This document shows, piece after piece, positions 25,139 through 38,700 of a DNA stretch of 64,000 nucleotides (position 1 is its first letter; each line of letters opens with the position of its first letter). The position numbers and the translations under genes were made by a program. The stretch spans positions 4,734,791-4,798,790 of the forward strand of contig NC_023753.2 of NCBI RefSeq assembly GCF_000499845.2. Direction: 5' to 3'. Origin of the DNA: Phaseolus vulgaris (taxonomy: Eukaryota > Streptophyta > Magnoliopsida > Fabales > Fabaceae). The notes beneath the pieces were generated by a model, which saw nothing but the letters and a program-made list of their open reading frames with translations, ran no database searches and was not told where the DNA came from.

Positions 25139-25145
25139 ATTTATA
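25139..25145 (-). promoter_or_regulatory. Candidate TATA box of CAO-3
   Basis: TATAAAT on the minus strand, 37 bases upstream of the ATG. This implies a very short leader, so an alternative start or TATA site further upstream is possible. Confidence 0.35.
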
Positions 25146-28100
25146 GTACCATATTTTGTCACTTGGTAACGTTGAATTTTGAAGTGTATCCTATTTTATT
25201 CATGTCGAATTTTCAAAGTACCAAGAGTAGCATTTTTTATGAAAAGCTGCATTCTTTATAATGAAGAATTGAATTGTTTTATTTAAATGTAAACACGTTT
25301 GTTTCCTAACATGTTTATTCATTTAAATTGTATTCTTTCATTCTAAGTGAAAACATATGTTGCATAAATGACAATTTCGACACAAAGTAACTTTAATATA
25401 AGATATCAAAGGAATGGATTGACATTTTAAAAGACTAACATTAACTTTTTGTAGATTTTAAATGATTATATAAAAATATTGTTGTTTATTAGTTTTCTAA
25501 AAAACATTTTTATGTTAAAATATTACAATTTGGATTTTAATAGTATACTCTAAATATTTTAAAAAAATGTTATAACAACAAAATCCATTGACTTTTAGAA
25601 AATATGAAAAAAAAAAAAGAAACCAGGCTAAATATGAACTTAGATAATTTAATAACCTTTGTTTGGTAATATTGAAAATAAAGTTTTGATTCAAATTTAA
25701 GATTCATTATAATAACATTTTTAAAAGAAAATTAACAAGTACTTGTACATGAATGTTTTTACCTCCCAGAGCAGGGAGGTATGATAGTAGAAAAAAAAAG
25801 TATTACGATCAATAGAAAAAGAATTAAAGGAAGCTTCAATAACACGAAAATTCATTAAAATCCTTTTAAGAAGGTAATCCATCGAAATCAATAATACACT
25901 TTTGAATATTAATTATTTTTTTTATAAATTCTAGATTTTCGTCCTCCTTAAAAAATCTTAATTATCCTAATTGATTAGTACAAGACTTGTTATATTTCTT
26001 CGGTGTTTTCATACTATTGGTTATCTAATAGTATTGAAAATGAAGATCCGTTTATTGTTTCAATTTTTAAATTCATTAATGGTATTCTTAGCAAAGAAAA
26101 TTACCAAGAAAGAAAATTCATTTTAACACATGAATGTTTTTACCAGCTTCAACTAAGAGATATTGGAAAGAAAAAAATCGGAAAAGTCTTAGGTTTAGGT
26201 GAGTATATATGTTTGATAAATATAGTATTTATACGTCATTACCAAAAGTCACATTGAATTCATTGAAATTTATATACTTTTGAATACCAACAAAAATTTC
26301 TTAAATTCTAAAAAATCCTAATTAAATATAAGCAAATTTGGCAGTCCTCTTTATAAAATAATCTTTATCCTAATTGAATAACACAAAAAACTTATAATAT
26401 CATTCAAAAGTCTTATTGAGTATCATAAAAAATTTATAAGAAAATCTTGTAAAATATTTTGAAATTATTACTCAATACACTCACACTCGTGAATGAAAAA
26501 TGTGGAACTTTCTATTGAACAAACAACACTATAAACTTGAGTTTTCTCAAAATGACATTACTCGAATAGATGAAACTATTTATAAACAAATACAAATTAT
26601 AAATAGAAGTATTTTCTATGCTTAATTTGGTGATGAGGAGAGGAGAGTGAAATTATCATTATGTAATTGCTATCCATCAAGAATTGCCATGTATAAGGGA
26701 GGACTAAGATGGAAAAAAATATTTTATATGCACCTTAATATTGTGGACATTTTCTTTCTATTCGTTCATCTTCCTCTGGGTTTTTTTTAAAGATCTTTTC
26801 CACTAACAACATGTGGGATTCCAGATAGTTTTAAAGAAGTGTTTCTAATAATTTTTTTAGATACATTTTTATATATAGATCAAGATTTACGAAAGATTTC
26901 ATAAATACTATAATAATTTTTATTATATATTGAAATTTATGAATATATACATATGCACACTCTACATATGATTTCATAAATATTAATAAATTTTAGTCAA
27001 CAATAACAAATGTATAGTAAAGAATGTGTTTAAAGAATCGCTTTGATGGCATTCCTCTTGCATCCAAAATAAATAATTCAGCAAACTTCGTTAATGAAGT
27101 AATCATGTTTAGCTTAGATTATTGAGGTTATTGATTTAATTTGCATTTTTGAAGAAAAAAGACTTCAGTTTAAAGCAGAGAACATCGCAGTTTGATTTTC
27201 AGCAACACTACATTATTTCCTTGCGTTCACAGCAAGAATAATTGATTAATTTGATTGCTTTACTTTTACAGTGAAACAAAAGAGTATGAGATCATTTGCG
27301 TGCTTATCTTTGATTATATGTGTTCGTCTTTCTGAATGAACCACGTGAAGTTTTAAATTTTTAAGATTATTAATACCTCCCTTGTCATTTTATTTACATT
27401 TTGTTTCAAGGTTATCGATCTTTGGAAAACGAGTTATAATTAATTTAAGTTATTTTTTTCTTATATTTCAGCTTATTTTCTGCTATTCATTTTTTTTTTC
27501 TTTATCTCTCTTTTCCTTAAACTCATACCCAAAAAAAAATAAAAATGAAAGACGCCTTCACCATAAGGGTTTGAACAAGTAGCGAATTACTTGCTTTGCA
27601 TGGTAAGAAAATATGAAGGAAGTTGCATTATGCTTCATTGCTCTAAAATTGACTTAATAATTTGAAACTTTCTACATTATTATTTTAATCCCCATATCAT
27701 TCTATGAACTGTTAGTTGATTTGATATCTTACTGACTCTATTCATAAGACTAATATTCAATTGACTTTACGAAAATATAATACACTAGAAATAAATTATT
27801 TTATATGCACAATACATTTCTATACTGTTTTTTTTATATCTCTCTATCACTATATAGTTATTTTCTAATTATGTTATTGATATAAAGTTGCTTTATAAAT
27901 CACTAACATCAGTTAAGACATTGTTTTGTTTCATCTATAAGATTTGAACATGAGATTTTATTTAAAGAAAACAAGCCTCACCAACTACATATTAGTAGGT
28001 TACCTATTTTATCACTTTCTCTATTCTTGTATAAATTTTACTGTAGAAAAATAAATGAAAACATAATTACCATAAATTGTAAATGCATGAAAGATGAGAC

Positions 28101-28859
28101 TGAGAGAGTATATTGTGAATATTAGGTTTTGAGTGTTTTATTAATTGAGTAGAAGAGCATTGACATGAAATAAAAGAATTGAATAGAAATTCCAGGAAAA
28201 GAATATAAGAAAATGATTATGAAAGTGAGAGAGTTGTAGAATTCTGACATATGGTTACAGGTGGATATCACATCATGACAGAAGCCTCAACATCTGAGTT
28301 GTAGTCAAGCCGGCTACACAAACCTAACTTCAAACTTCAAACTTTGACTTCCAACTTACCTAAACATTATTCAATTCTCAAATTGTATAAACCATTTCTT
28401 TCTACTTTCTCAACAAAACATCAAGAAGAGAAAAAGGGCTTTCATTCTTTCCATTCAATGAAACCTTTCTCAAAATTATTTAATACTCCTAATGAATTGG
28501 TCACGAAGCCACCATTACATAATTAGTGCCAATAAATAAGTAACAAATAATTCAGATATATGAATTTGTATTTGAGAAAAAAATTCCCTTTTATTACGTT
28601 GTTGGTATGGCTAATTTATATGATGGGATATGTTTTCCATTATTGTTTCTTTAAAGCAAGACATACTAAAACAAACATTCAACAGCGTATAGACCGTATT
28701 CAAACATAATCCATCGCACGTTTGACGTCGTTTTATACATACACTACACCGGATTCACCTTAAAGCAAATGAAAGAGTAGAATTACAAAATCAAACAAAA
28801 AGGAAAGAGTAATAAAGAACAAACACAGCTTCATTTACACTGTAAATGTGTCTTTGCTC
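25146..28859. other. AT-rich intergenic region
   Basis: No supported gene. A small perfect hairpin (ACCTCCC, six-base loop, GGGAGGT) lies at about 25761-25780. Frames of 60-84 residues (for example 26003-26257) lack any known motif and have AT-driven composition. Confidence 0.5.
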
Positions 28860-28876
28860 AAGCTATAGTAAAATAA

Positions 28877-29345
28877 GTATATATATATATATATATATAT
28901 TACAATAATAATAATAATAATAAATTATAAAAAATAATAATAAATATAAATATAAATTCATATTTAATAATATTATTAATAAAAAAATTAATTTGATTTT
29001 ATGAAAAATATTTTTTATATGTATTTATAAAAAAAAATTATTCAATAAAAATAAATATTGGTTTATATCAAATATTTTAATTAACTTATCTATAAAAAAA
29101 AATCTCATACTTTATTATTCAAATATTTTTAAAGATAAAAGTAAATTTGTAAATTTAAATTTTATATATTTTTAAAAAAATTAAAAATCCTCTTACAACC
29201 ATCATATCACTCATAAACTTTACTAAATTCTTCTCACTAATTCATTTTAACATGCATTAATCCAAACCACATCATTTTCTTTATATTTTTCTTTCAAATC
29301 ACTTCAAATTATCTCCTTAAATCTTTTCCTCGATCCAAACAAAAA
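28877..29345. repeat. Dispersed repeat family, copy B
   Basis: It starts with TA and AAT microsatellites. It ends in the same ordered C/T-rich words as copy A (CACTCATAAACTTT, CTCACTAATTCATTT, ATTAATCCAAACCACATCATTTTC, TCAAATCACTTCAAATTATC). The orientation matches copy A. Confidence 0.55.
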
Positions 29346-31781
29346 TACGAATTAAAGAAGAAAGCAAGAAACATTGGGCCAATTGATAGGGGTTTGTAGA
29401 CTCTAGACGAGCCCAACCAAAATCAGGAAGATTCTATTCGGATAGGTTGGGCCTAAAGTAGGAATTAGGACAAATGAGATGAGGATGGTGAGTTGTAGAG
29501 AGTTTTGGTGGAAAGCACATAATCTTAATTAAGAGTTATATTATTTATTTAATGAGAGAAACATTATTGTTACATAAAAATGATAAAAAGGATTTGAATG
29601 GGTTTAATTTAATAGTAGTAAAAGAAAATGTGGAAAAGCCATATACAAATGGAATAGTGGCAGTGGCAGTGGCAGTGGGGGAAGCACAGAGAGTGCAGAG
29701 TATGGTGGACAATGATGCAGAATCTCGGGCTAAACTACAAAGAACAGATTAGGGAGATGTGAAAGGTGAAACTGTTTTTTTGTGCCAAAAAACGCCCCAT
29801 TTTCCTAACATCATCTCACTTCGAGTAACACAAACCTTGATACCTAAACGACACTTGCTAACGACACCGTTTCTATTCATTTACCTTCCACTTCTCCCAA
29901 TAACTACCAACAATCCCTATCCCTTTTCTACTCCTTTTATATAACACATTCTTTCTCTTCAATACTACCATTTTTCATTTTCATACATTATAAATCACAA
30001 TTATTTCATTTCACGTTTTCCAAACACAGAAAATATTTCGAGTTTTTATCGTTTAGTAAAATATTTGTCAGAAGACAAAGACTTATTCAAATTGTAAGTT
30101 ATCTTTCGTATAAAAACTAGTTTAATATTCTATTTTTTAAATATGTAATATAATTAATCAGTATATATGTAAAAAAAAATATGTATTATATTTCTCATGA
30201 AATAAAATAAAATAATAAGAATAATATAATAATAGCAACAAAAACAACAATTTATATGAAACTCCCATCAAATTATAATAAGCATTTAAAACTAATCATC
30301 AAACTCAATAACTAAACTAAGATTAAATGACTTGGATCATAAAAATAAAAATCTGCTAAGAATAAAATAAAAAAACAACTAACTAATGTATTTACTATTT
30401 ATATTATGAATTATTTATTGCTTAGCTGTCAAGTTGTATAATAATGTCTAACACGAAAATTTAAAAAAAAAATTAATTAATTAATTAATTAATTTCAAAC
30501 TGATGTCTCAGAGTGAATCCGACCACTTCAGAGACATTAATTGGTAAAAATTAAGTAGTTTTACTAAGTAATCTCAACAAATATTAGTTTAAAACACTTT
30601 CTTCTTTTAAAGTACCATTTTTTTAAAAGATATAACAGTGACGAAATCATGAAATAAAAAGAAAATAGAAGACATATATAAGCACGTGATAATAATGATT
30701 GAAAAGAAATCATTTGTAAAATATATATTTAAATATAGTGAAGTGTTATTTTATGAAAAATAGTAAAAATGTTAGAAGTAAGAAATTGAATGAAAGAATG
30801 AAGCTAAAATAGGTTAAAGAATGTGTTTGTAGGAGTCTTTCTGGGTTTGGGTCTGAAGCAACAGCAGCAGTAGCAGAACAGCTAGGTGTAGGTAGGTGGT
30901 AGCCCTTCCCCCTCAACACCTACCTGCATGCATTAAATGGTGCATGCGAAGCTCTTTTCTCTTTTGCTTAGCTCCAGAACTCACACACCACTCACATGAA
31001 GGTGGAAGCTGTGAGCTCTGAGCAAGCCCACTCCTACTCTACTCATTGCAACCAAGTTTTGACTTCTCCCTCACACAACCAAACCCGACACATATTCCCA
31101 CCAACTCCCATTCTACGTACAACCCAACTCAACACATACTATACCACTATTATTGCAAACCGCCAACAAAATACAAACTTACCGTACACTGTCATCAAAA
31201 CTTTTCAAACTCCTTCCTCCTTTTATTCATTATAAACAAACAAAGTCCAACCCAACTTTGTACACGCAAAATGATTCCCTTCACTACAAAATTCTACTAA
31301 ATAATCAAATAAATTACAAACCATCCTCTTTTCATTTTCAACGCTTTCCCATTCATTCCATTACCAGTACTATTACTGTTACTACCACTATTTCAGACCC
31401 ACGAGCATTTCGGTGTTCGCCGTTTCGACCACGCTACCTTCTTCCCAGGCAATTTCCAAAAACGACTCTCTAAAAAAGAAACATATATGATGCACGCCGT
31501 TTCATACCCCGCCTTGCACGTCGTCGTTTTTTATTCTTTTAATTCATCTCTTTAAACGCTCAAATTCTAACACCAGGTGTGGACAGTTGACGCACGAGGG
31601 AACTCGAAAATTGAAATTGGGGATCAAAAATCGAATCAATGTCTACTTAATGATGGTAATAGTAGTAATTAATACATTGAAATATACTAATACTATGTAC
31701 TGAGGTGAAGGGAAAATGGCAGTGGTAAATTAGAGGGGTTGATTGGGGTGTGGTGGTGTTTAGATTTTTGGAATTAAAATA
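29346..31781. other. Intergenic region downstream of the Sec14-like gene
   Basis: No supported gene. It holds a short TGGCAG-type repeat (about 29657-29678), an AATT run (about 30472-30494), and a less AT-rich stretch at about 30830-31560. That stretch has repeated TAGGTAGGTGG and ACACCTACCTG words that could pair, two GCATGC sites near 30927-30950, and C-rich pyrimidine tracts. The frames at 30996-31473 are low-complexity. Confidence 0.45.
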
Positions 31782-34700
31782 TTAGAAACGCTGAGAAACG
31801 GAAACGTGACGTCTTCTGATGTGAGGGGAAACAATGGAGATGAGGCCACCGAGTGGGGGCCGCATCTTCGACCTGTAAACCATTTCGTCGTACGGTCTTC
31901 GGTAGAACTTCACAAATGGCAAGAACGATTCACGGCACCTCTCTCCCTTCACGCTCGCGTGGCTCTCTCGCCGGAAAAACGTCGCCGGCGACTGCAGGAA
32001 CGAGGTCCGAGGTGGCGCCGTCACGCGCTGCGGCAGCGGGGTGGAGGGGAAGAGGCCCTTCCTGCTGGCCGGGGGACCGCGGGGGTTCCTCGCGACGGGC
32101 GACGCGAACGAGAGCGAGCGCGCGTTCAGCGGCGAGATCAGCGCGGGCGAGGGAGTCGTGGGTCCCACTTTCGATGCTGACGTGTCGGTCAGACTCAGGT
32201 ACCATGGCTTCAAGGAGTCCAGGTGGTGAGACACGGTGAAGGAGAAGCGTGACGAGGAGCAGGAGCCTATCTTCGCCGTTGATTTGACGCTCGAGGTATC
32301 GAATCGGAGGGACGAGGCTCGCGGGTACGCCGCGAAGTCGTTGAAGTCCAACGATTCTTCGAAATCCAACGATGACACAACCGTGGTCCACGATGATAGC
32401 TCCACGAACGGCCTAACACCCTGCAGTACAGTGCACCCAACATCAAAACCACACACCCGATAATTGGTATTCCGTAATTTAATTATTAGAATTGATTTGA
32501 ATTAAATAAAACTAGAAATAAGTGGCACACGTCTTTTTCAATCCCAGCAAAAACAACGTATAGTGTTCCCTCGTACCCTATGAATCTAACCGAGACAACT
32601 AAAATAGGTTTTGGTTTTGGTTTTCAATTTCAATACGAGATATGACACGTAGCCGAGCTATATGGTATTGTGGTGCGTTTGAATTTATGATAATGGTGAA
32701 TAGTAACGGGAAAGACGGTACTTTTTGTGCATGGGGCACATTTTTAATTTAGTTATATGGACTTGGTTTGGATATGGTATGGCATGGGGTAGTGGGTGGA
32801 CCACCAAAAAATCAGGGGAAGTGGTCCATTCATTGGTAGTGGTCAAAGAAAGTAGAACATGCATGATCTGAAGGTATGATGATGCCAGAAAGGGTGCATT
32901 ACATACCCAACCAACACACATCAGAGCGAGACCAAACTAAAATGTGGTGGAACAGTGTTTGAGTTTAACTGGCACTTGGTAAACAGTACATGGTAGACTA
33001 CCAAAATTAGGTACGTAAGGATTTTGAATTGTGGTTACCTTCCACAAGTAAGCGAAAAGCGAGGGAGGGTCTATGACAAAGGCTTTGCATAGCCTTCCTG
33101 GGTAGTACTCCGCCACAATTTTCAGTGCTGGTAGCAATTGGTTCATGAAAGCAGATGCTGATCTGTAAAAGCCTGCAACAACCAAATAATCAACCTCTTG
33201 TTATTTACATGTTTCCCAGATGTGTTGAATCTTGAGATTAGCTTAGGGTTAACTTGTTTTTAAAATGTGTTCACTGTTTAATATAAAATTGTTGGGGTGA
33301 GAAAAAAAGGTAAAGGGGGGTACTGGCAAAAGCTAAAAAGGAGAATCATGGGTTGTTCCTCTGAAGCCTTGTGCTACGGCAATAGCATAATTTAAGGAAG
33401 CATTAAAGATTGAGATGGACCAATTCGGGTAGAGAATATCAATAATGACTCCAATTCCCAATAATACCCTTTCTAACATGGCCATTAATTGTAGCCTAGA
33501 GCCTGAGACACCCCAGGGGCACTCCGGACACTTTCTGTGTGTCCCTCAGGCCCTGCCGGTGATCCCAACAGAGTTCCATATCATCCCTGCCCTCTCATTT
33601 ATTGTTCTGATCCCTCAATCTTTTCTGTTCACTTCTGATTTCCTTTCACCCTTTTACTTCTTTTGTTTGTTTACCAATAATTGTTTCAAAATGGCATTAT
33701 GGAAATTTGGCTTACGCAGCCATGTGCACTTACTTGCGTCAAAAAGCACCACAAATTGCTCTACGTTTTTTGGCATGGTCGAAATCGCCACCTCCATTGT
33801 AAAGGCCACCAAACGAGTGAACCTTCAGGATTTCAAAAAACAAAATCAATAACAATAGCATCAGTTTATTTAGTTTGCTTCTGCTATAATAATCACTACC
33901 ATAAATGAAATCATGAAAGGGTTAAAAAACTCTTATCTCGGTGTTTGCTAACTTACATTTTCTGGGAATGCAACTTTTGATAGTCTTGCTTCAAACGAAA
34001 AATCTGTTATCACCCCAATTCAAATCACAAGTTTTATTTCCAGTAACAGAATAAAATAATAATATAAAAACGAAGGCACAAACCCAAATAAAAAATGAAG
34101 AGAAGGGTAATGAAATTACCATAACAGGTCTGGATTCGTCATCATGACCAGCAACATAGGCCAACCCATCAGCCAGTTCTGCTGAGAAATCATCCGCTAT
34201 CAAGTGATCTGTTTTCCAAAATCCCATCAATGAAAAACAGTATTCACATTCAAAGTTTCAACGAAAATAAGAAAACTAAAAATAAAATAGAATACAAGTA
34301 CTAGTAGTACTCATTTTTTCTGTGTTATTTGGGTGGGGGTATACGGAGAAGGAAAGAAAAAGAGAGTGACCTAATGATTACTAGAGTGGGGTGCGTTTCA
34401 CTTTAACGTTTGTTTGGTTCAAAGGAAGGGAAAAGCAAGATTCTTTGGCAAGAGAAAACAAAAAGAGAAGTCGGCTTGTTTTCACAACGGGAAAAAGCTT
34501 TTGCGAGAAAAAGGAATTAAGGAGATGAAGTGGGGAAGGAGCTAGAAGGAGAAAGAAGAAAAGAAGAAAAGAAGAAAGAACTTGTTGCGGAATATACCAG
34601 TGATCACACTCTCTCTCCAGGCAAGACAAGCCTTGAGTTGCTTCGAAGCTTTTTTCACACTATCCCCTTTTGCTTTCAGAAACCGTTTCACACAAGCGTA

Positions 34701-34921
34701 GTTACAAAACTTCTCCTACACAACAACAACAATAGCACCAACAAAATAACCACAATTTAAGTTATCCTGAAATCATGTTAAGCCACAAAACCTATGAAAG
34801 AGTATAGGGAAGAAAAAAAAACCTGCTTCACAGTAAGAGGGGTTTGTTTTCTGAGAAGCTCAAGAACAGCTTCAACTTTGGCTGTCTCCTTGTGATCTCC
34901 GAGCTCTGTTTTCTTCCCCAT
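31782..34921 (-). CDS. Sec14-like / CRAL-TRIO lipid-transfer family protein
   Basis: Seven exons on the minus strand: 34921-34823, 34715-34598, 34208-34120, 34003-33957, 33822-33734, 33172-33039, 32420-31782. They total 1215 bases, or 404 residues, with every junction GT-AG and in frame. Residues about 15-70 form the CRAL-TRIO N-terminal helices ([20 protein letters not shown]). Residues about 85-225 form the lipid-binding CRAL-TRIO/Sec14 fold ([31 protein letters not shown]). The last 180 residues are a Ser/Pro-rich tail with a basic, conserved-looking end ([18 protein letters not shown]). The family exchanges phosphatidylinositol and other lipids between membranes in the cytosol. The final exon is markedly GC-rich, which opens long chance frames on both strands. 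Start: ATG of MGKKTEL at 34921. Confidence 0.9.
33501..33551. other. GC-rich hairpin inside Sec14-like intron 5
   Basis: GCCTGAGACAC at 33501-33511 can pair with GTGTCCCTCAGGC at about 33539-33551, with a small bulge. The loop itself contains the palindrome CCCCAGGGG. It stands out in an AT-rich intron. No known small RNA was recognised. Confidence 0.4.
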
Positions 34922-35152
34922 TTCGAGAAACACTGACTTAGAAACGTGACAAGTTTGCAATAATTAGCAAATCTCCAAGAAGGTAGCAAGCTAGAGAGTA
35001 GAGAACACAACGACTATTATTCCAAACTTCTGCTTCACGCAACCATTAATATAAAGCAAAGAGCAGGGTTATTGTCGCTGATATCAGAGAGAGAGAGTGA
35101 GTGAGGACGTTGAATTGAATGAATGTAATGCGAAGAAGGAAGTTGGAGGCTT

Positions 35153-35160
35153 TATTTATA
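35153..35160 (-). promoter_or_regulatory. TATA box of the Sec14-like gene
   Basis: TATAAATA on the minus strand about 230 bases upstream of the ATG. The intervening leader includes a CT-rich run (GAGAGAGAGTGAGTGAG on the plus strand at about 35088-35105), common in plant 5' untranslated regions. Confidence 0.5.
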
Positions 35161-37190
35161 GCTAAACGACGGCAAATAACGCCGTTACGCAGGAAGGGGG
35201 AAAACATTAAACACTTATACGAGAAAGGCTTTTTGAAAACGTCAACACTTGTTACCCTTGAGAGTCCACAGTGGTTTTTGAGTCAATGTCCCAAAATGGG
35301 TCCCCACTCAACACCGCAATGATGCCCCCGACAAGGATTCGTAACGGAAAACGCCGACTTTGCGTTCTTAAACTAGTTTCAATTTTCTTAAGTGTTTTTT
35401 ATATTTTGCCAAGGATGTGCCCAAAAGTTGAAAGCTTAAGAAGAGTCTAGTAGAGAGAAGAAAGGTAAAATTGGCTAAAAAGCACGTGAAATCATTTTGG
35501 AGGAGATACAAGACAAATAAACAATTTAAAAATTCATACTTCTGAGATATCGATATCAAATCGTTTCACAGAAATCAAATGGAAAATTATCATTTCACAC
35601 TCACCCTTCTCTCTTACATTTAATTTATAATCTCTTTTAATAATCAAATATTGTTTTTAACTAATAAGATTATAATATTTTAAAATAAAATAATAATATT
35701 TTACATTGTTAGATGGTAGTATAAAATATGATAGTTGTTAAATTATCTTCATCCAACTTCTAAGTTTGTGTAATGCAATGTCAGCGACTGACCCGATTCG
35801 CCCAATTTTTGTATTCTTTTGTTGGTCTTTTCTCATCAATTATGAAATTAATCCGAAATCATTTTTGTCAAATACAATGTTGTAACCCAAAAGATCTACA
35901 AAAGTCAATGAAATGTTCAATTTTAATTAAGTTTTCAAATAAAAATACTCAAATTAATCAAACATCATTCTCTATCTCTTTTCATTTATGTATCTTAAAT
36001 TATAATTAAACTTTTACCCTTTTTAAAAATGAATAAAACGCGAATTTAATAAGTATTGTAAGGATATGACAAATAAATATAGAAAGCTAGAATCTAACGT
36101 TTTCAAAAAATATTGCTAAAAGAAATTTGTATATATACCAATTTTTTTATAAGGGTAACGAAGTTTGTCCACTAAAAAAATTATGAATGGATTGAAAAAC
36201 TACACCAAACAAAACCTATATATATTATTATTCACTGCGTGGATGTTGTAAGTTAACTATTTTGGAAGTTTTATTAAAATGGTATAATTTTGCGCCGATT
36301 TTAGGAGAATGGATAGGTTTAAATTTTTTTACATTGAGATCATCGTTTGTTTTAATGAGTTTTGTTCGAAAAATGTTGAAAAAAAAGTTGTGCTTTACGA
36401 ACCCTACTTTTATTAACCTTAAAACACTGTTAAGTTTTTTTTTAACGGTGAAGTTGTTAGAGTATGAAGACTTTATAGTATAATAAAAATACACAAAAAT
36501 CACCATAATTATGTACGATTTTTGTGTATTTTTTTTATATTGAAATTGTCAAAACTTATAATAATTTTTGCTTAATTTTTTCAATTAGCATAAAATGACA
36601 ATTTAAAAAAAATGTTAAAAATTTGTGGTGACAAATTATAAAATTTTAATTTAAAATATGATAGATTGAGTTATTTAAAAATATTGAATAAAATATTTGA
36701 AGTAGGATATAGATTTTTAAATAAAATAAGTAGGCTTCCTGAATACAACTATTGCAAAACATTAAATTTAATATTTTATTCATTTTAATTTTATCCATTT
36801 ATTTAAATATAAAAACATGTACTAGTATTTTTATGTACTATATAATCTATCATTTCATTTACATTGATATTAGAAAATCCACAAATTTTAATTTATGAAA
36901 AATCACAAGTAATCTTAAACTCTATCGTTTAATACAATTAATTTTAATTCGAGAAATATAATTATAGACACAAATATTTTTTACTTTTATATTTTTGTTC
37001 AAATATATTCATAATATAAGATTTATTAGGAGAGTAGTTTAACCTGACTTGTATAGTAATGTTTTTCTAGTTTGCATTTTATTTTATAAAATCTACAAGT
37101 CATTTTACAATATTATTTTATTTTCTAATTATTAACACTTTTAATTAAATATGTAAAACAATAAAAATATTTAAAATTTATTTCATCACA
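35161..37190. other. Upstream region of the Sec14-like gene and AT-rich spacer
   Basis: No supported gene. A CACGTG (G-box core) lies at about 35483-35488, some 325 bases beyond the TATA box of the Sec14-like gene. The remainder is AT-rich, with frames judged to be chance. Confidence 0.4.
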
Positions 37191-37990
37191 CACCACAAAA
37201 AAAATCAGATTTATCAACAAATTTTTATTTACGAATTTGAATCTGTAGGTAAATTTAATATTACCTACAAATATCACCCACGAATCTGAATCTGTAGGTA
37301 AATTTTGAATTATTTATGAAATATTATCCACAAATCTAAATCCATAGGCAAATTCAACACTACCTTCATATTACCTACGAATATGTACATGTAGATAAAT
37401 TTTATATTATCCACAAATTTTACCTACAAATCTAAATTTGTAACTAAATTCAATATTATTATTAATATAAATATTTTTATTAATAATATTAACAATATTA
37501 TTAATATTGACAATATTTATAATATTAAAAATATAAATAATCTTAATAATTTTAATAATATCAATAATATTAATCATAATCATTATATACGAAATATTAA
37601 AATTATTATTACAATATGAATAATTATAAATAATAATCATAACTAATATTCATAAATAATAATTATAAATAATAATAGTAAATATAAGAAAAGATAAAAA
37701 TAATAATAAATAAATATAAAAATAAAAAATATGCAAGATTATTTACAAATTTATCCCACAAACTCAAGTTGGTAGATAATGCTAAATTTATCTACCGATT
37801 TAGATCCATAGGTAATATTTGTAGGTAATGTTAGCATTACCTACGGATTCAAACCCGTGAGTAAAAATTCGTCGACAAATATAAAGTTAGTAGATATTAC
37901 CTATGGACTAGAGTTAATGGGTATTACCTATGAATTAAACTTGGTGGATATTATCTACAGACTAAAGTTGTTAGATATACATACTATTAA
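37191..37990. mobile_element. CACTA-like non-autonomous transposon remnant
   Basis: The left end reads CACCACAAAAAAAATCAGAT, close to the CACTACAA-type terminus of plant CACTA elements. It is followed by many subterminal copies of a CTGTAGGTAAAT / TTACCTAC motif in both orientations (37243-37400). After an AT-rich core the same motifs return in the 37760-37980 part (CCATAGGTAATATTTGTAGG, TTACCTACGG, TTACCTATG). No transposase frame is present, and the right terminus (expected GTAGTG-type) was not found, so the element is decayed. Confidence 0.6.
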
Positions 37991-38383
37991 CATTATAAAA
38001 TTAATAATAATTATCATAACATGACAACAAAACTTGTAAGGTCTAATGGTTAAAACTTCTTTGATCATATATCATACTTAAAAGAGTGGCAATTACTAAA
38101 CATTTTATAATGAATAAAATTTCAAATTCAAGAGTGTGAAATTTTAAATAGACTTTAAAAAAATAATAGAAAAGATAAACATTTCCTTAGTCAAACCACT
38201 ACTAAAACTCTATTTATGTTTTCACTAATTCTCAATGTTTCTAATCATAAATTTTAGCTTGATTTTATCAATCACTATACCCTATTTAATCACTTTTGGC
38301 CATGGAAATCGATTTATTTTTAAATCTATCTATATTTTACTGTATAAATATTAAATCCAACAAAAACATTAATTTTGTGTTTG
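37991..38383. other. AT-rich spacer after the CACTA-like element
   Basis: Nothing recognised. Confidence 0.4.
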
Positions 38384-38700
38384 AAATGAGGAGAAAATTT
38401 GTGGGGAGAGGAGAGAATGAATTTATGAGGATTTGAGATGATATATGAGGTTGTTTGGATTGAGGGACGATAGAGTGAATTTGTGAGGATGATTTATTGA
38501 AATTTGTGAATGATGTGACAGTTGAAAGGAGATTTAAAAAGTATTTTAAAAGTGTAGAATGTAAGTTTACAAATTTACCCTTAGTATTAAAAAATATTTG
38601 AATAATTAATTATGATATATTATTTTGTGTATGATTGAGTTAATTAAATTTTTCTAATGTATAGTATCCATAATTACTTGTATTTTTAATAAAAAAATTA
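38384..38700. repeat. Dispersed repeat family, copy C (inverted)
   Basis: Read on the minus strand it repeats the ordered words of copies A and B (CATTCACAAATTTC, CTCACAAATTCACTCTA, CTCAATCCAAACAACCTCAT, ATCTCAAATCCTCATAAATTCA). On the plus strand it appears as G/A-rich sequence with TTTGGATTGAGG. Confidence 0.55.

Noticed and set aside
31806..32463. Several plus-strand frames of 62-128 codons, some Arg-rich
   Set aside because: They lie antisense to the GC-rich last exon of the Sec14-like gene. They have no motifs, and their composition follows from the exon.
37407..37640. Ile/Asn-rich 77-codon minus-strand frame
   Set aside because: It is the AT-rich core of the CACTA-like remnant. Composition alone explains it.
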